From NCBI RefSeq assembly GCF_003362805.1, contig NZ_QNQT01000002.1, positions 682,001 to 746,000 of the forward strand: DNA of 64,000 bases. Reading direction: 5' to 3'. Under the pieces are notes generated by a model, which did not search any database, was not told the DNA's origin, and saw only the letters and a program-made list of their open reading frames with translations. Below are positions 8,273 to 16,395 of the stretch, piece by piece (the first letter of the stretch is position 1; each line of letters begins with the position of its first letter). The stretch comes from Neobacillus piezotolerans (GTDB lineage: Bacteria; Bacillota; Bacilli; Bacillales; Cytobacillaceae). The translations under genes and the position numbers were made by a program.

Positions 8273-10195
8273 TTGTATATTCAATCAAGACTCCAGGGAA
8301 TTTTGGCAACATTATATGACGAAAAAGAGAATATTAAAGGGGAAAAATTGGCTAAAATGCAGGGGGTGTCCACAAGGACACTAAGGAGTGATATTAAATC
8401 GTTAAACAATGTACTAGAATCTGTGAGCGCATTCATTTCCTCAACACGTAACGGCTATAAGCTTAATATAAATGATTCTGAGGCTTTTTCTAAATTTCAT
8501 CATCAGTTTAGCAATCAGTCTGAAAATGAACGTAACATCCCACAAGAAAATGAAAAGCGGATTGATTATCTTTTAAAAAGGCTGCTCATGACTAATACCT
8601 ATTTAAAAGCAGAAGAATTGGCTGCTGAATTATTTGTTAGTAAGTCAAGCCTAACAAGGCTTTTAAAAGGGGTAAGAGATCGTTTTGGTTCTTTCGACCT
8701 TTCCATCATCATTCGACCAAATTATGGTATAAAAGTTATGGGTGACGAGATACAGAAAAGAGCGTGTATTTCTGAATACTTTTTCCCAAAAAGAGGCGAG
8801 ACACCACTTGCATTTCAAAGTTCATTTTTCAATTCTTATTTTTCTCAAAGTGAACTGCAGAAGATAGAGAATGTTGTTTTTCAGCGGTTGAAGGATACTG
8901 GAATAAATGTAAATGATATAGGATTTGAGAATATTGTCATACACTTGGCTATAAGCATTAAGCGAATTCAAATGGGGACAGAGATCCTTCAGTATCCACT
9001 TCCAAATAAAATGGTACATGAATCCAAAGAATTTCAAGTTATGAGCCAAATCCTATTTGATTTACTTAAGATTTTTCATATTTCCTTTTCAGAGGGGGAA
9101 AAATTGTATTTAACCGTTCATTTGATCGGAAATCGATCTTCATCACAAGGATGGGGCTTTGAAGATAAAGAAAAAGTATTAAATTTAACTTTAAAAGTGC
9201 TAAACACTATCTATGAAGTGATGGGATTGGATCTTAGGGAGGATATGGAATTACAACGCAATTTGACTAGCCATCTTCAGCAAGCTTTTACTCGTTTATT
9301 GTTAGGACTTAGAATAAGGAATCCTTTAATTCAGGAAATTACTTCCCATTATCCTGTAGCCTTTGAAGCAGCTGTTTTGGCTGTCTCTATTTTGGAAAAA
9401 GAGCTTAAGCTAAGTATAAATAAAGAAGAGACAGGTTTTATAGCGATCCATTTACAGGCAGCTATGGAACGAATACATGGAACAAGGGACCCCAAACGCT
9501 GCCTAATTGTATGTGGTACAGGGCAAGGGAGTGCAATTTTATTAAAATATAAGTTAATGGATTATTTTGGCGGGCTTTTAGAAGTGATTGACACAATGGG
9601 GTATTATGATTGGAGAAATTATTCCATCCCTTCCAATGTGGATTTTATTATTACTACTATTTCGACTGACCTGGAAACTACTCTCCCTGTTCTAAGAGTG
9701 CATCATATTTTAGGAACCTCTGATTTCGAAAGGATTCAGGAAGCATTTTTTCACAAAAGGAAAGAGGAACTCAGCTTTATTGAGAAAAATCTTATTTTTT
9801 TACAAATGCCTTTAAAGAATAAAGAGGAAGTAATTCACTTTTTGAGCAGCAAAGTGGTGGAACAAGGATTAGCAGATCCGGGGTTTGAACAAGCTGTTTT
9901 GGAAAGGGAAAAATTTATGGAAACTGCGTTTGGTAATTTGATAGCGCTTCCACACCCTATTCAAAATATCAGTACTAAAACCTTTTTGTCGTTTTGCACC
10001 TTGCCAAAACCTATTTTGTGGGGAACAACATCTGTTCAATTAGTATGTTTATTTAGTGTAAGGAAAAATAATAAGGAAAACCTACAATATCTATATGATT
10101 TTCTTTACGAAGTTCTAAATGACACAGATTTGATTAGTGAATTAGTTAAAATAGAAACTATCCAGACATTTTTGGATAAGCTAAAACGTAAATAA
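8273..10195 (+). CDS. PTS-regulated transcriptional activator (BglG/LicR/MtlR type)
   Basis: A 640-residue multidomain regulator. Two N-terminal helix-turn-helix domains (about 1-70 and 85-145) are followed by PRD1 (about 190-295; phosphoacceptor histidines in VIHLAISIKR and TVHLIGNR), PRD2 (about 300-405; HYPVAFEAAV and IAIHLQAAMERI), an EIIB-like domain with Cys414 in VCGTGQGS, and an EIIA-like domain with His561 in ALPHP. This is the LicR/ManR/MtlR activator layout, whose activity is set by PTS phosphorylation. It starts with TTG behind GGTAGGGGG. It is the natural activator of the PTS genes that follow after a terminator and a cre site. Confidence 0.9.
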   Translation: MYIQSRLQGILATLYDEKENIKGEKLAKMQGVSTRTLRSDIKSLNNVLESVSAFISSTRNGYKLNINDSEAFSKFHHQFSNQSENERNIPQENEKRIDYLLKRLLMTNTYLKAEELAAELFVSKSSLTRLLKGVRDRFGSFDLSIIIRPNYGIKVMGDEIQKRACISEYFFPKRGETPLAFQSSFFNSYFSQSELQKIENVVFQRLKDTGINVNDIGFENIVIHLAISIKRIQMGTEILQYPLPNKMVHESKEFQVMSQILFDLLKIFHISFSEGEKLYLTVHLIGNRSSSQGWGFEDKEKVLNLTLKVLNTIYEVMGLDLREDMELQRNLTSHLQQAFTRLLLGLRIRNPLIQEITSHYPVAFEAAVLAVSILEKELKLSINKEETGFIAIHLQAAMERIHGTRDPKRCLIVCGTGQGSAILLKYKLMDYFGGLLEVIDTMGYYDWRNYSIPSNVDFIITTISTDLETTLPVLRVHHILGTSDFERIQEAFFHKRKEELSFIEKNLIFLQMPLKNKEEVIHFLSSKVVEQGLADPGFEQAVLEREKFMETAFGNLIALPHPIQNISTKTFLSFCTLPKPILWGTTSVQLVCLFSVRKNNKENLQYLYDFLYEVLNDTDLISELVKIETIQTFLDKLKRK

Positions 10196-10212
10196 AGAAA
10201 GTTGTCTTAATC

Positions 10213-10239
10213 ATTTCCGCGATCATGCGGAAATTTTTT
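10213..10239 (+). terminator. terminator after the PTS regulator gene
   Basis: ATTTCCGC-GATCAT-GCGGAAAT followed by a T run: a strong rho-independent signal. It separates the regulator transcript from the PTS structural operon. Confidence 0.8.
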
Positions 10240-10248
10240 GTGTTTAGT

Positions 10249-10262
10249 TGAAAGCGCTTTCA
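10249..10262 (+). promoter_or_regulatory. CcpA-binding cre site of the PTS operon
   Basis: TGAAAGCGCTTTCA is a perfect 14-bp palindrome matching the cre consensus TGNAANCGNTNNCA. It lies 40 bp upstream of the first IIB start, between the terminator and the operon, so carbon catabolite repression is expected. Confidence 0.85.
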
Positions 10263-10302
10263 TCATATACTTTAGATAAGCATCATTAAAGGAGCAGAAA
10301 AA

Positions 10303-10626
10303 ATGAAAATTTTGCTTTGTTGTGCCGCGGGAATGTCTACAAGTCTTTTAGTAAGAAAATTACAATCTCTCGTTTCTAAGGAAAAAAAGGGTTACGTTAT
10401 ACAGGCAATGGATCAGGACAGTGCTGAGGTTCATCTAAAGAATTTTGATGTGGTTCTAATAGGTCCTCAAATTAGATACACGCTTCCAAGATTAAAAAAA
10501 ATTGGTGAATCATATGAAATTCCTGTTGAAGTGATAAATCCAACAGATTACGGAAGAAATAATGTAGAAGCGATACTCGCTTTTGCTGAGCAACTTTTTA
10601 GTAAGAAACAAGAAAAACTGGATTGA
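10303..10626 (+). CDS. PTS lactose/cellobiose-type IIB subunit (first copy)
   Basis: A 107-residue IIB protein. The phosphocysteine lies in ILLCCAAGMSTSLL (Cys7) at the end of the first strand, followed by the P-loop-like GMSTS turn. VVLIGPQIRY and the C-terminal NPTDYGRNN complete the family pattern. It receives phosphate from IIA and passes it to the sugar carried by IIC. The ribosome site AAAGGAGC precedes ATG 10303. A second IIB gene starts 60 bp downstream, so the operon encodes two paralogous IIBs of clearly different sequence. Confidence 0.92.
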   Translation: MKILLCCAAGMSTSLLVRKLQSLVSKEKKGYVIQAMDQDSAEVHLKNFDVVLIGPQIRYTLPRLKKIGESYEIPVEVINPTDYGRNNVEAILAFAEQLFSKKQEKLD

Positions 10627-10686
10627 CGAAACACCGATGCTGCACGATCTGAGACTGAAAGCAGGCTCCATGAAGGAGGTGAATTT

Positions 10687-10989
10687 ATGTTTAATATCAT
10701 GTTAGTTTGTTCAGCAGGAATGTCAACTAGTTTACTAGTAAACAAAATGAAAGATTATGCAGCTTTGCAAGGAATTGAAGTGAATATATGGGCAAATGCT
10801 GAAGCGGAAGCAAAATCAGTATGGGAGAAGGCTGATATTATTCTTCTGGGCCCGCAAGTAAAATATCTAGAATCAAAAATGAAAGAAATGGTTCAAAACA
10901 AAATCCCAGTTGCTGTGATTGATATGATGTCCTATGGAACCATGAATGGAAAAAAAGTATTGGAAGATGCTTTGGCCAAATTAGGCTAA
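10687..10989 (+). CDS. PTS lactose/cellobiose-type IIB subunit (second copy)
   Basis: A 100-residue IIB with Cys8 in IMLVCSAGMSTSLLVNKM, ILLGPQVKYLE in the middle and VIDMMSYGTMNG at the end, where canonical CelA-type IIBs have I-x-x-x-x-Y-G. It is preceded by an ideal AAGGAGGTG site. It is closer to classical cellobiose IIB than the first copy. Two IIBs with one IIA and one IIC is uncommon; they may serve different sugars or one may signal to the EIIB/PRD regulator (inference). Confidence 0.92.
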   Translation: MFNIMLVCSAGMSTSLLVNKMKDYAALQGIEVNIWANAEAEAKSVWEKADIILLGPQVKYLESKMKEMVQNKIPVAVIDMMSYGTMNGKKVLEDALAKLG

Positions 10990-11025
10990 TGTTTCTCATA
11001 AAAATTAAAAAGAGGGGGAGTATAA

Positions 11026-12360
11026 GTGACTGGTTTTATTAAATGGATGGAGAAGCACTTTGTTCCAGTTGCCGCTAGAATTGGCGGACAGCGTCACTTA
11101 GTAGCAATCCGTGATGGCTTTATTGCATTAATGCCATTAGTAATGGCAGGTTCATTGGCAGTATTATTAAACAACCTTTTCTTTACACCAGCTTCACTTG
11201 TCGCAACATGGTTCAACTTAAAGCCGGAAACTAGCGGTTATTTGCAATTTACAACAAAATACCTACAGCCTTTTATGGGCAATATTTGGTGGGGAACCTT
11301 CGCCATTCTTGCATTAGTGTTAGTATTTACAGTTGCTTATAGTTTGGCAAAGTCATATGAGGTGAATCCTTTATCAGCTGCAGTTGTTGCAGTTGCAGGA
11401 TACCTTGCATTGACTCCTCAAGGAGTAACCGTTACCTTGGCAGATGGAAAAACCACTCAAGGAACATGGGGGAATTTTGGCTGGCAATACTTCAACTTCG
11501 GTGCATTATTAACAGCAATTATAGTCACATTGGTTATCACACAAATTTTCGTAACTTTAATGAGAAAAAATCTCACCTTTAAATTACCAGAAAATGTTCC
11601 ACCAGCAGTTGGACGTGCATTCGCTGCAATCATTCCTGGCTTAATCGCCATCATGGTTGGCGGTCTAGTACCAGTGTTGTTCTCAATCTTAAATGAAGCA
11701 AAAATTTTAACAGATACGAATCTCTTCGATTTAATAACAAGAGTCATTACAGATCCATTCATGCATTTATCACAAAACCCTTTTTCAGCAATTATTTATG
11801 TTTTAGCGATTCAAATTCTTTGGTTCTTCGGTTTACATGGCGGTAACATGATGGGCGCCATTACGAGCGCAATCTATCTGCCGGCAGTTGCAGCAAATGC
11901 CAATGGTGGACACAATGTTTTCACATCTGTATTTTTTGATTCATTTGTACACATTGGGGGAGCGGGTGCTACATTAGCACTAGTAATAGCCATTTTTATT
12001 GCTTCCAAACGTAGTGATTGGAGAGAAATTTCTAAAATTGGCGGAGGTGCGTCAGTATTTCAAATCAATGAACCAATCATGTTTGGTCTGCCAGTCGTAT
12101 TAAGCCCAATTTTAATTATTCCTTTCTTGATAGTACCAGTGATATTAACCCTGATAGCTTATTTAGCGACAGTGTTCGGTTTCATTGGTTACACAAACGT
12201 CGTAGTACCGTGGGTAACACCAGTTGGAATTAGTGCCTTCTTAGCTACCTCCGGTGACATTAAAGCTGCTTTAGTAGCGGTAATCAACCTAGTAGTTGCA
12301 ATCATAATTTACTACCCATTCGTAATGTTAGCAAATCGTTACGAATCAGAAAAACTTTAA
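11026..12360 (+). CDS. PTS lactose/cellobiose-type IIC permease
   Basis: A 444-residue membrane permease of the CelB/LicC type with about ten membrane segments. The N-terminus FIKWMEKHFVPVAARIGGQR and the segments LWFFGLHGGNMMGAI and VFQINEPIMFGLPVV, which form the substrate site with the conserved His and Glu, are diagnostic. It starts with GTG 11026 behind AAAGAGGGGGAG. It imports a sugar and couples to the IIB proteins. The family favours beta-linked disaccharides and N,N'-diacetylchitobiose. The actual sugar here is unknown; a MupG-type glycosidase downstream suggests an amino-sugar disaccharide. Confidence 0.92.
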   Translation: MTGFIKWMEKHFVPVAARIGGQRHLVAIRDGFIALMPLVMAGSLAVLLNNLFFTPASLVATWFNLKPETSGYLQFTTKYLQPFMGNIWWGTFAILALVLVFTVAYSLAKSYEVNPLSAAVVAVAGYLALTPQGVTVTLADGKTTQGTWGNFGWQYFNFGALLTAIIVTLVITQIFVTLMRKNLTFKLPENVPPAVGRAFAAIIPGLIAIMVGGLVPVLFSILNEAKILTDTNLFDLITRVITDPFMHLSQNPFSAIIYVLAIQILWFFGLHGGNMMGAITSAIYLPAVAANANGGHNVFTSVFFDSFVHIGGAGATLALVIAIFIASKRSDWREISKIGGGASVFQINEPIMFGLPVVLSPILIIPFLIVPVILTLIAYLATVFGFIGYTNVVVPWVTPVGISAFLATSGDIKAALVAVINLVVAIIIYYPFVMLANRYESEKL

Positions 12361-12366
12361 TATTAT

Positions 12367-12402
12367 AGAGAGAAAAGAAGGTCACTTCTTTTCTCTCTTT
12401 TC
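12367..12402 (+). terminator. intra-operon hairpin with T run
   Basis: A perfect 14-bp stem AGAGAGAAAAGAAG / CTTCTTTTCTCTCT with a GTCA tetraloop and TTTT after it, between the IIC stop and the IIA ribosome site. It is probably a partial terminator or processing/stability hairpin that lowers expression of IIA and the genes after it. Confidence 0.7.
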
Positions 12403-12425
12403 TAAATAGCTTGGAGGAATATGAA

Positions 12426-12740
12426 ATGGAAAATAACGAATTAGTTTGTTTTCAAATAATTTCAACAGTAGGCACAGCTAAATCCATGTATCTAGAAGCA
12501 ATTCAAGAAGCAAAAAAAGGTGAATTTGAAAAAGCTGTTACCTTAATTGAAGAAGGGCACAAAATTTATGCAGAGGGTCACCACATCCATGCTAAATTAA
12601 TCCAAAAAGAGGCAAGGGGAGAAAAAACTGAAATTCATTTATTACTGCTGCATGCAGAAGATCAAATGATGAGTGCTGAGACCGTAAAAATTATGGCTGA
12701 AGAGTTTATTGAAGTATATAAGAAATTAGAAGAACGATAG
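12426..12740 (+). CDS. PTS lactose/cellobiose-type IIA subunit
   Basis: A 104-residue helical IIA. The phosphoacceptor His is in the third-helix region LLLLHAEDQMMSAE, the family's HAxDQLM motif. The first helix begins ISTVGTAKSMYLEAIQ. ATG 12426 is chosen over an in-frame TTG at 12411, because GGAGGA lies at 12413-12418, directly before the ATG. It takes phosphate from HPr and gives it to the IIB proteins. It stands after the strong hairpin that follows the IIC gene. Confidence 0.92.
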   Translation: MENNELVCFQIISTVGTAKSMYLEAIQEAKKGEFEKAVTLIEEGHKIYAEGHHIHAKLIQKEARGEKTEIHLLLLHAEDQMMSAETVKIMAEEFIEVYKKLEER

Positions 12741-12756
12741 AGAGTGTGAAAAAATA

Positions 12757-13200
12757 ATGGAAATAAAAGTACAGTTGCAGGTTAGTGCAAAAGAGGTATT
12801 TGAACAATTGCTCAGTTCAATCATACAAGATATTAAAAATAGTACAGGCCAAACTATAGCTAAGGACAAATTGTCCAAAGATTTTTCCTATGAAAAAAGT
12901 CTTAGAAACCACATGGGATATGATGTGACGGTGAAAGTTCAAATTAATGAGCTAATTCAGCCACTTAAGTACAGTGCTACAATTGAAAACCCAAAGGGAT
13001 TCAATACAATAGAATATTCGCTAAAGGATACCGTAAAAGGAGTAGAAATAACCTATAAAGAAAATTACAAAGCCAAATCGGCTTTGCAAAATTGGAATTA
13101 TATACTCATATCATTAATTTATTCTAGAAGAAGCAAAAAGAAAATGCGCAATCAATTCGCCTATCTAGAACAACAAATACTTAATGGAAAATTCCAATAA
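12757..13200 (+). CDS. DUF3284 domain protein
   Basis: A 147-residue soluble protein of the DUF3284 family: N-terminal VQLQVSAKEVFEQLLSSI, the central LSKDFSYEK and NHMGYDVTVKVQI, and a basic C-terminal helix (IYSRRSKKKMRNQF). It resembles a small START/polyketide-cyclase-like fold (inference). DUF3284 genes often occur in cellobiose-type PTS operons, but the role is unknown. It is 16 bp after IIA and 18 bp before the MupG gene, so it is clearly cotranscribed. Confidence 0.85.
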   Translation: MEIKVQLQVSAKEVFEQLLSSIIQDIKNSTGQTIAKDKLSKDFSYEKSLRNHMGYDVTVKVQINELIQPLKYSATIENPKGFNTIEYSLKDTVKGVEITYKENYKAKSALQNWNYILISLIYSRRSKKKMRNQFAYLEQQILNGKFQ

Positions 13201-13218
13201 GAAAAAAGAGGTCATATT

Positions 13219-14307
13219 ATGCCAAGACTAGGTGTTTCAATTTATCCAGAACACTCAACCAAAGAAAAGGATATAGAATATTTAACACTTGCCGCAAAAT
13301 ATGGTTTTAAACGGGTTTTCACTTGTTTATTAAGTGTTGAAGGTAAAAATGTAGATGAAATCAAAAAGGAATTCAAAGAAATTATTGGTCATGCAAATGC
13401 ATTAGAAATGGAAGTTATATTGGATGTAGCTCCAAACATTTTTTCTAAACTAGGTATCACTTATGAGGACTTAAGCTTCTTTGCAGAACTTGGTGCAGCA
13501 GGTATCCGGCTAGATGAAGGTTTTGACGGTGCAAAAGAGGCCTTTATGACTTTTAACCCATATAATCTTAAAATCGAAATTAATGCCAGTATTGGTACTA
13601 AATATATTGATAATATCTTAAGCTATAAAGCAAATAAAGAAAATATTATTACTTGCCATAATTTTTACCCACAAATGTATACAGGGATAAGCTTTAGGCA
13701 TTTTGAAAAATGCAGTAAGGATTTAAAAGACCTTGGCCTAAGGGTTGCTGCATTTGTTTCCAGCCAAAATGACTCCACTTTTGGACCTTGGCCAGTGAAT
13801 GAAGGCCTTTGTACATTAGAGGAGCATCGTTTTCTCTCGATGGATGTAGCTGCCCGTCACTTGTTTGCAACTGGATTAGTAGATGATGTTATTGTCGCTA
13901 ATGCTTATGCAAGCGAGGAAGAACTAAAAGCACTAAGTAAAGTGAATCCAGCCAAATTAACCTTCAAGATTGATATGAATGACCAAGTGAGTGATGTGGA
14001 AAAAGAAATTATTTTTAATTTCCCACATTATGTCCGTGGGGATATGAGCGAATACATGGCACGTTCTACAATGTCGCGTATTACTTTTAAAGATGCAGAC
14101 ATTGGTCCTCATCACACTGATGCCTTAAAACGTGGTGACATCATTATTATCAACAATGCATATGGTCGCTATAAAGGGGAACTTCATATTATTTTAAAGG
14201 ATATGCCAAATGATGGCCGTAAAAATATTGTTGGCCGTATACCGGAAAATGAATTGAAACTTTTAGAATACATCGAACCGTGGAGGGTATTCGAAATTAT
14301 TCTGTAA
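13219..14307 (+). CDS. MupG/DUF871 family TIM-barrel glycosidase
   Basis: A 362-residue protein of the DUF871 family. The N-terminal TIM barrel (about 1-235; RLGVSIYPEHSTKEKD, AGIRLDEGF, NFYPQMYTGIS) is followed by a C-terminal cyclophilin-like barrel (about 245-362; IGPHHTDALKRGDIIIINN). The family includes S. aureus MupG, which cleaves MurNAc-6-phosphate-GlcNAc. Following a PTS, it probably hydrolyses the phosphorylated disaccharide that the operon imports. No murQ etherase or 6-phospho-beta-glucosidase is present, so the substrate may differ from both muropeptide and cellobiose. Ribosome site AAGAGGT. Confidence 0.88.
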   Translation: MPRLGVSIYPEHSTKEKDIEYLTLAAKYGFKRVFTCLLSVEGKNVDEIKKEFKEIIGHANALEMEVILDVAPNIFSKLGITYEDLSFFAELGAAGIRLDEGFDGAKEAFMTFNPYNLKIEINASIGTKYIDNILSYKANKENIITCHNFYPQMYTGISFRHFEKCSKDLKDLGLRVAAFVSSQNDSTFGPWPVNEGLCTLEEHRFLSMDVAARHLFATGLVDDVIVANAYASEEELKALSKVNPAKLTFKIDMNDQVSDVEKEIIFNFPHYVRGDMSEYMARSTMSRITFKDADIGPHHTDALKRGDIIIINNAYGRYKGELHIILKDMPNDGRKNIVGRIPENELKLLEYIEPWRVFEIIL

Positions 14308-14382
14308 GAAAAATGATAATTTTAATATGGATTTCATAAACGGAACATTTTCTAAGACAGGTTAAATATATATCGTAGCCAT

Positions 14383-14420
14383 AAGGACAATATTCTTAGT
14401 GTGAGTTTATTGTCCTTTTT
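14383..14420 (+). terminator. terminator of the PTS-MupG operon
   Basis: AAGGACAATA ... TATTGTCCTT with a perfect 10-bp stem and a T run, 75 bp after the MupG stop. It forms the left end of repeat copy 2. Confidence 0.7.
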
Positions 14421-14504
14421 ACTATTTAAAGATAGATAGTAACATTTTTTCCTTTTTGTAAAAATAAAATAGTTTAGTAACCACTTTCCTGCCACATTAT
14501 TCTA
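14384..14504. repeat. imperfect direct repeat, copy 2 (about 121 bp)
   Basis: The second copy of the element at 7965-8085, same orientation, beginning AGGACAATATTC and ending GCCACATTATTCT. Shared blocks include CTTTTTGTAAAA, AAAATAG and CCACATTATTCT. It ends 18 bp before the start of the serine hydrolase gene, so it forms that gene's upstream region. Confidence 0.75.
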
Positions 14505-14522
14505 AGAAATTAAGGAGGTAAA

Positions 14523-15743
14523 ATGAAGAAGAAAACTGCCAAGCTATTGATTATATTCTTAACAATTTCCTTGATAGGTTCAGTGCTTCTTTTATTCGTT
14601 TCCTCATTACTATTTTCCCCACAATATGTTTTTAGGACGATCGTTAATGGAAATTCGGATGTAATGGATTACAAAGTGTTTCCAGAGCGGATTATCCAGA
14701 AAAGCTCTCAGCCCTACCGGTATAAATACAGCCTGAATGATTCACTAAAAGACATGTCAATTGACTATACGTATAAAGGAAAAGAAAGAAAAAAACCACT
14801 GAATAGTTTTCTGAAGGAAACTAATACCACATCTTTTATCATTGTCCATGATGACAAGGTGGTACTGGAAGAATATTTCAACGGATATGACAAGGATTCT
14901 ATTAATACTTCTTTTTCTATGGCTAAATCAATTGATTCGCTGTTAATTGGAAAGGCAATTGAAGAGGGTTATATAAAAAGTGAAAAACAGTCTATAGCAG
15001 ATTTTATAAGCGGGTTTAAAGGTACAAATATGGAGAGTATTACAATTGAGGATTTACTGCTGATGCGTTCAACCATCAGCTACGAGGAAGGGAAGCTTTT
15101 GTTTAGCGACGATGCTAAAACGTATTATATGCCTGATTTACGTAATTTAGCGTTGACACATATTAATCTGACGGAAAAATACGAAGGCAGATTTCATTAT
15201 AACAACTATCATCCTCTATTACTTGGCATCATCTTGGAGCGAAGTTCGGGAAAACATGTAGCGGATTTTTTCCAACAGGAAGTTTGGGATAAAATCGGAG
15301 CTGAAAATGACGCCTCATGGAGTCTCGACAGTAAAAAAACAGGCTTTGAAAAGATGGAGAGCGGTATTAATTTTAAAGCGATTGACTTTGTAAAGATTGG
15401 CAGCATGTTACTCAATGGCGGAAAGTGGAATGGCCAGCATATACTAAATGAAGAATGGATAAAACAGTCTACACTCAGTGAATTCCCTCGAAATAATGAT
15501 GAATATAAAGGATCATTCTTAGAAAATAGTAAGATAGGATACAAATACATGTGGTATAGTACCACGAATGATAATGGCGGTTTAGACTTTTTTGCGATGG
15601 GAAAGTATGGCCAGTACCTGTATATTTCTCCGGAAAACAATGTGGTCATTTTACGGACGGGTAAATCGCATGGTGATGTAGATAGGTGGGAGGATATTTT
15701 TAAAGAAATATCGTATAAATTAGGTGAAAATAAATCGCGATGA
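14523..15743 (+). CDS. membrane-anchored serine hydrolase, class C beta-lactamase/DD-peptidase fold
   Basis: A 406-residue protein with one N-terminal membrane anchor (about residues 7-32) and an extracytoplasmic penicillin-binding-like domain. Catalytic motifs are Ser132-Met-Ala-Lys135 (SxxK) and Tyr226-Asn-Asn228 (YxN); a late KTG-like element is not obvious. Such proteins are esterases, DD-carboxypeptidases or peptidoglycan-related hydrolases. AAGGAGG is only about four bases from ATG 14523. A beta-lactamase-like gene (ybbE) sits in the B. subtilis muropeptide recycling cluster, so proximity to the MupG operon may be functional (inference). Confidence 0.85.
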   Translation: MKKKTAKLLIIFLTISLIGSVLLLFVSSLLFSPQYVFRTIVNGNSDVMDYKVFPERIIQKSSQPYRYKYSLNDSLKDMSIDYTYKGKERKKPLNSFLKETNTTSFIIVHDDKVVLEEYFNGYDKDSINTSFSMAKSIDSLLIGKAIEEGYIKSEKQSIADFISGFKGTNMESITIEDLLLMRSTISYEEGKLLFSDDAKTYYMPDLRNLALTHINLTEKYEGRFHYNNYHPLLLGIILERSSGKHVADFFQQEVWDKIGAENDASWSLDSKKTGFEKMESGINFKAIDFVKIGSMLLNGGKWNGQHILNEEWIKQSTLSEFPRNNDEYKGSFLENSKIGYKYMWYSTTNDNGGLDFFAMGKYGQYLYISPENNVVILRTGKSHGDVDRWEDIFKEISYKLGENKSR

Positions 15744-15796
15744 CGAATTCGGTCAGTCCTTTTAAGGAAATTGTTTATGCCCCTTAATCATGTTCT

Positions 15797-15836
15797 AAAG
15801 CAGTGTGATTTCAATTGAGAAATCCACTGCTTTTTT
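15797..15836 (+). terminator. terminator after the serine hydrolase gene
   Basis: AAAGCAGTG and GATTTC pair with GAAATC and CACTGCTTTTTT: a long rho-independent hairpin. Confidence 0.85.
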
Positions 15837-15932
15837 ATCGTCTAGGGAAATGTTTTACGGAAATGAAACTTTTAATAAAATTTACCAGTATAATGAAGTG
15901 GTGATCCTCTTATTGGAAGGAGCTGAAAAACT

Positions 15933-16352
15933 GTGAGCATTTTTTCAAGGATTAAGGATTTAATGGGGAACAAAGTCGATACTTTTGATGGGACTGAAGA
16001 TCTGGAAAAAATGGTTGAGCAGAATTTACAGGATCTGAATAGGGAGTTAGGGAAGGTAAAGGCGGAATTGGCATCGGTATTGGCAGACGAGCAGCGCTTG
16101 AAGCGGGAACTGATTGAGTGCCAAGAAGGTATTGAGAAAATGGAACGATACTCCGTTAAGTCTCTCGATGAGGGCAATGAAGGAGATGCAAGAACGTTTC
16201 AAGAACGAAAGTCGGTTTTAGCGGAAAAGTTATCTGATTTGCAAGCAGCCATTCAATTTGCTTCATCGAAATCGGAGCAGTTAAAACCGATACATGATCA
16301 GCTCATAGCTAATATAAAAGAATTGGAATCTATTAAAAGGAGCGGTTTTTGA
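15933..16352 (+). CDS. short PspA/IM30 family protein
   Basis: A 139-residue, almost wholly helical, charged protein beginning SIFSRIKDLMGNKVD, the N-terminal signature of PspA/IM30 proteins. Predicted coiled coil runs from about 25 to 135. B. subtilis PspA (YdjF) has about 227 residues; this one ends after the coiled-coil hairpin and lacks the usual C-terminal helices. It starts with GTG behind GGAAGGAG. It is first in an operon matching B. subtilis pspA-ydjG-ydjH-ydjI and probably protects the membrane under envelope stress. Confidence 0.8.
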   Translation: MSIFSRIKDLMGNKVDTFDGTEDLEKMVEQNLQDLNRELGKVKAELASVLADEQRLKRELIECQEGIEKMERYSVKSLDEGNEGDARTFQERKSVLAEKLSDLQAAIQFASSKSEQLKPIHDQLIANIKELESIKRSGF

Positions 16353-16395
16353 CCGCTGCCATACATATAGTTTGTGTATAGGGGGGATTTTGTTC

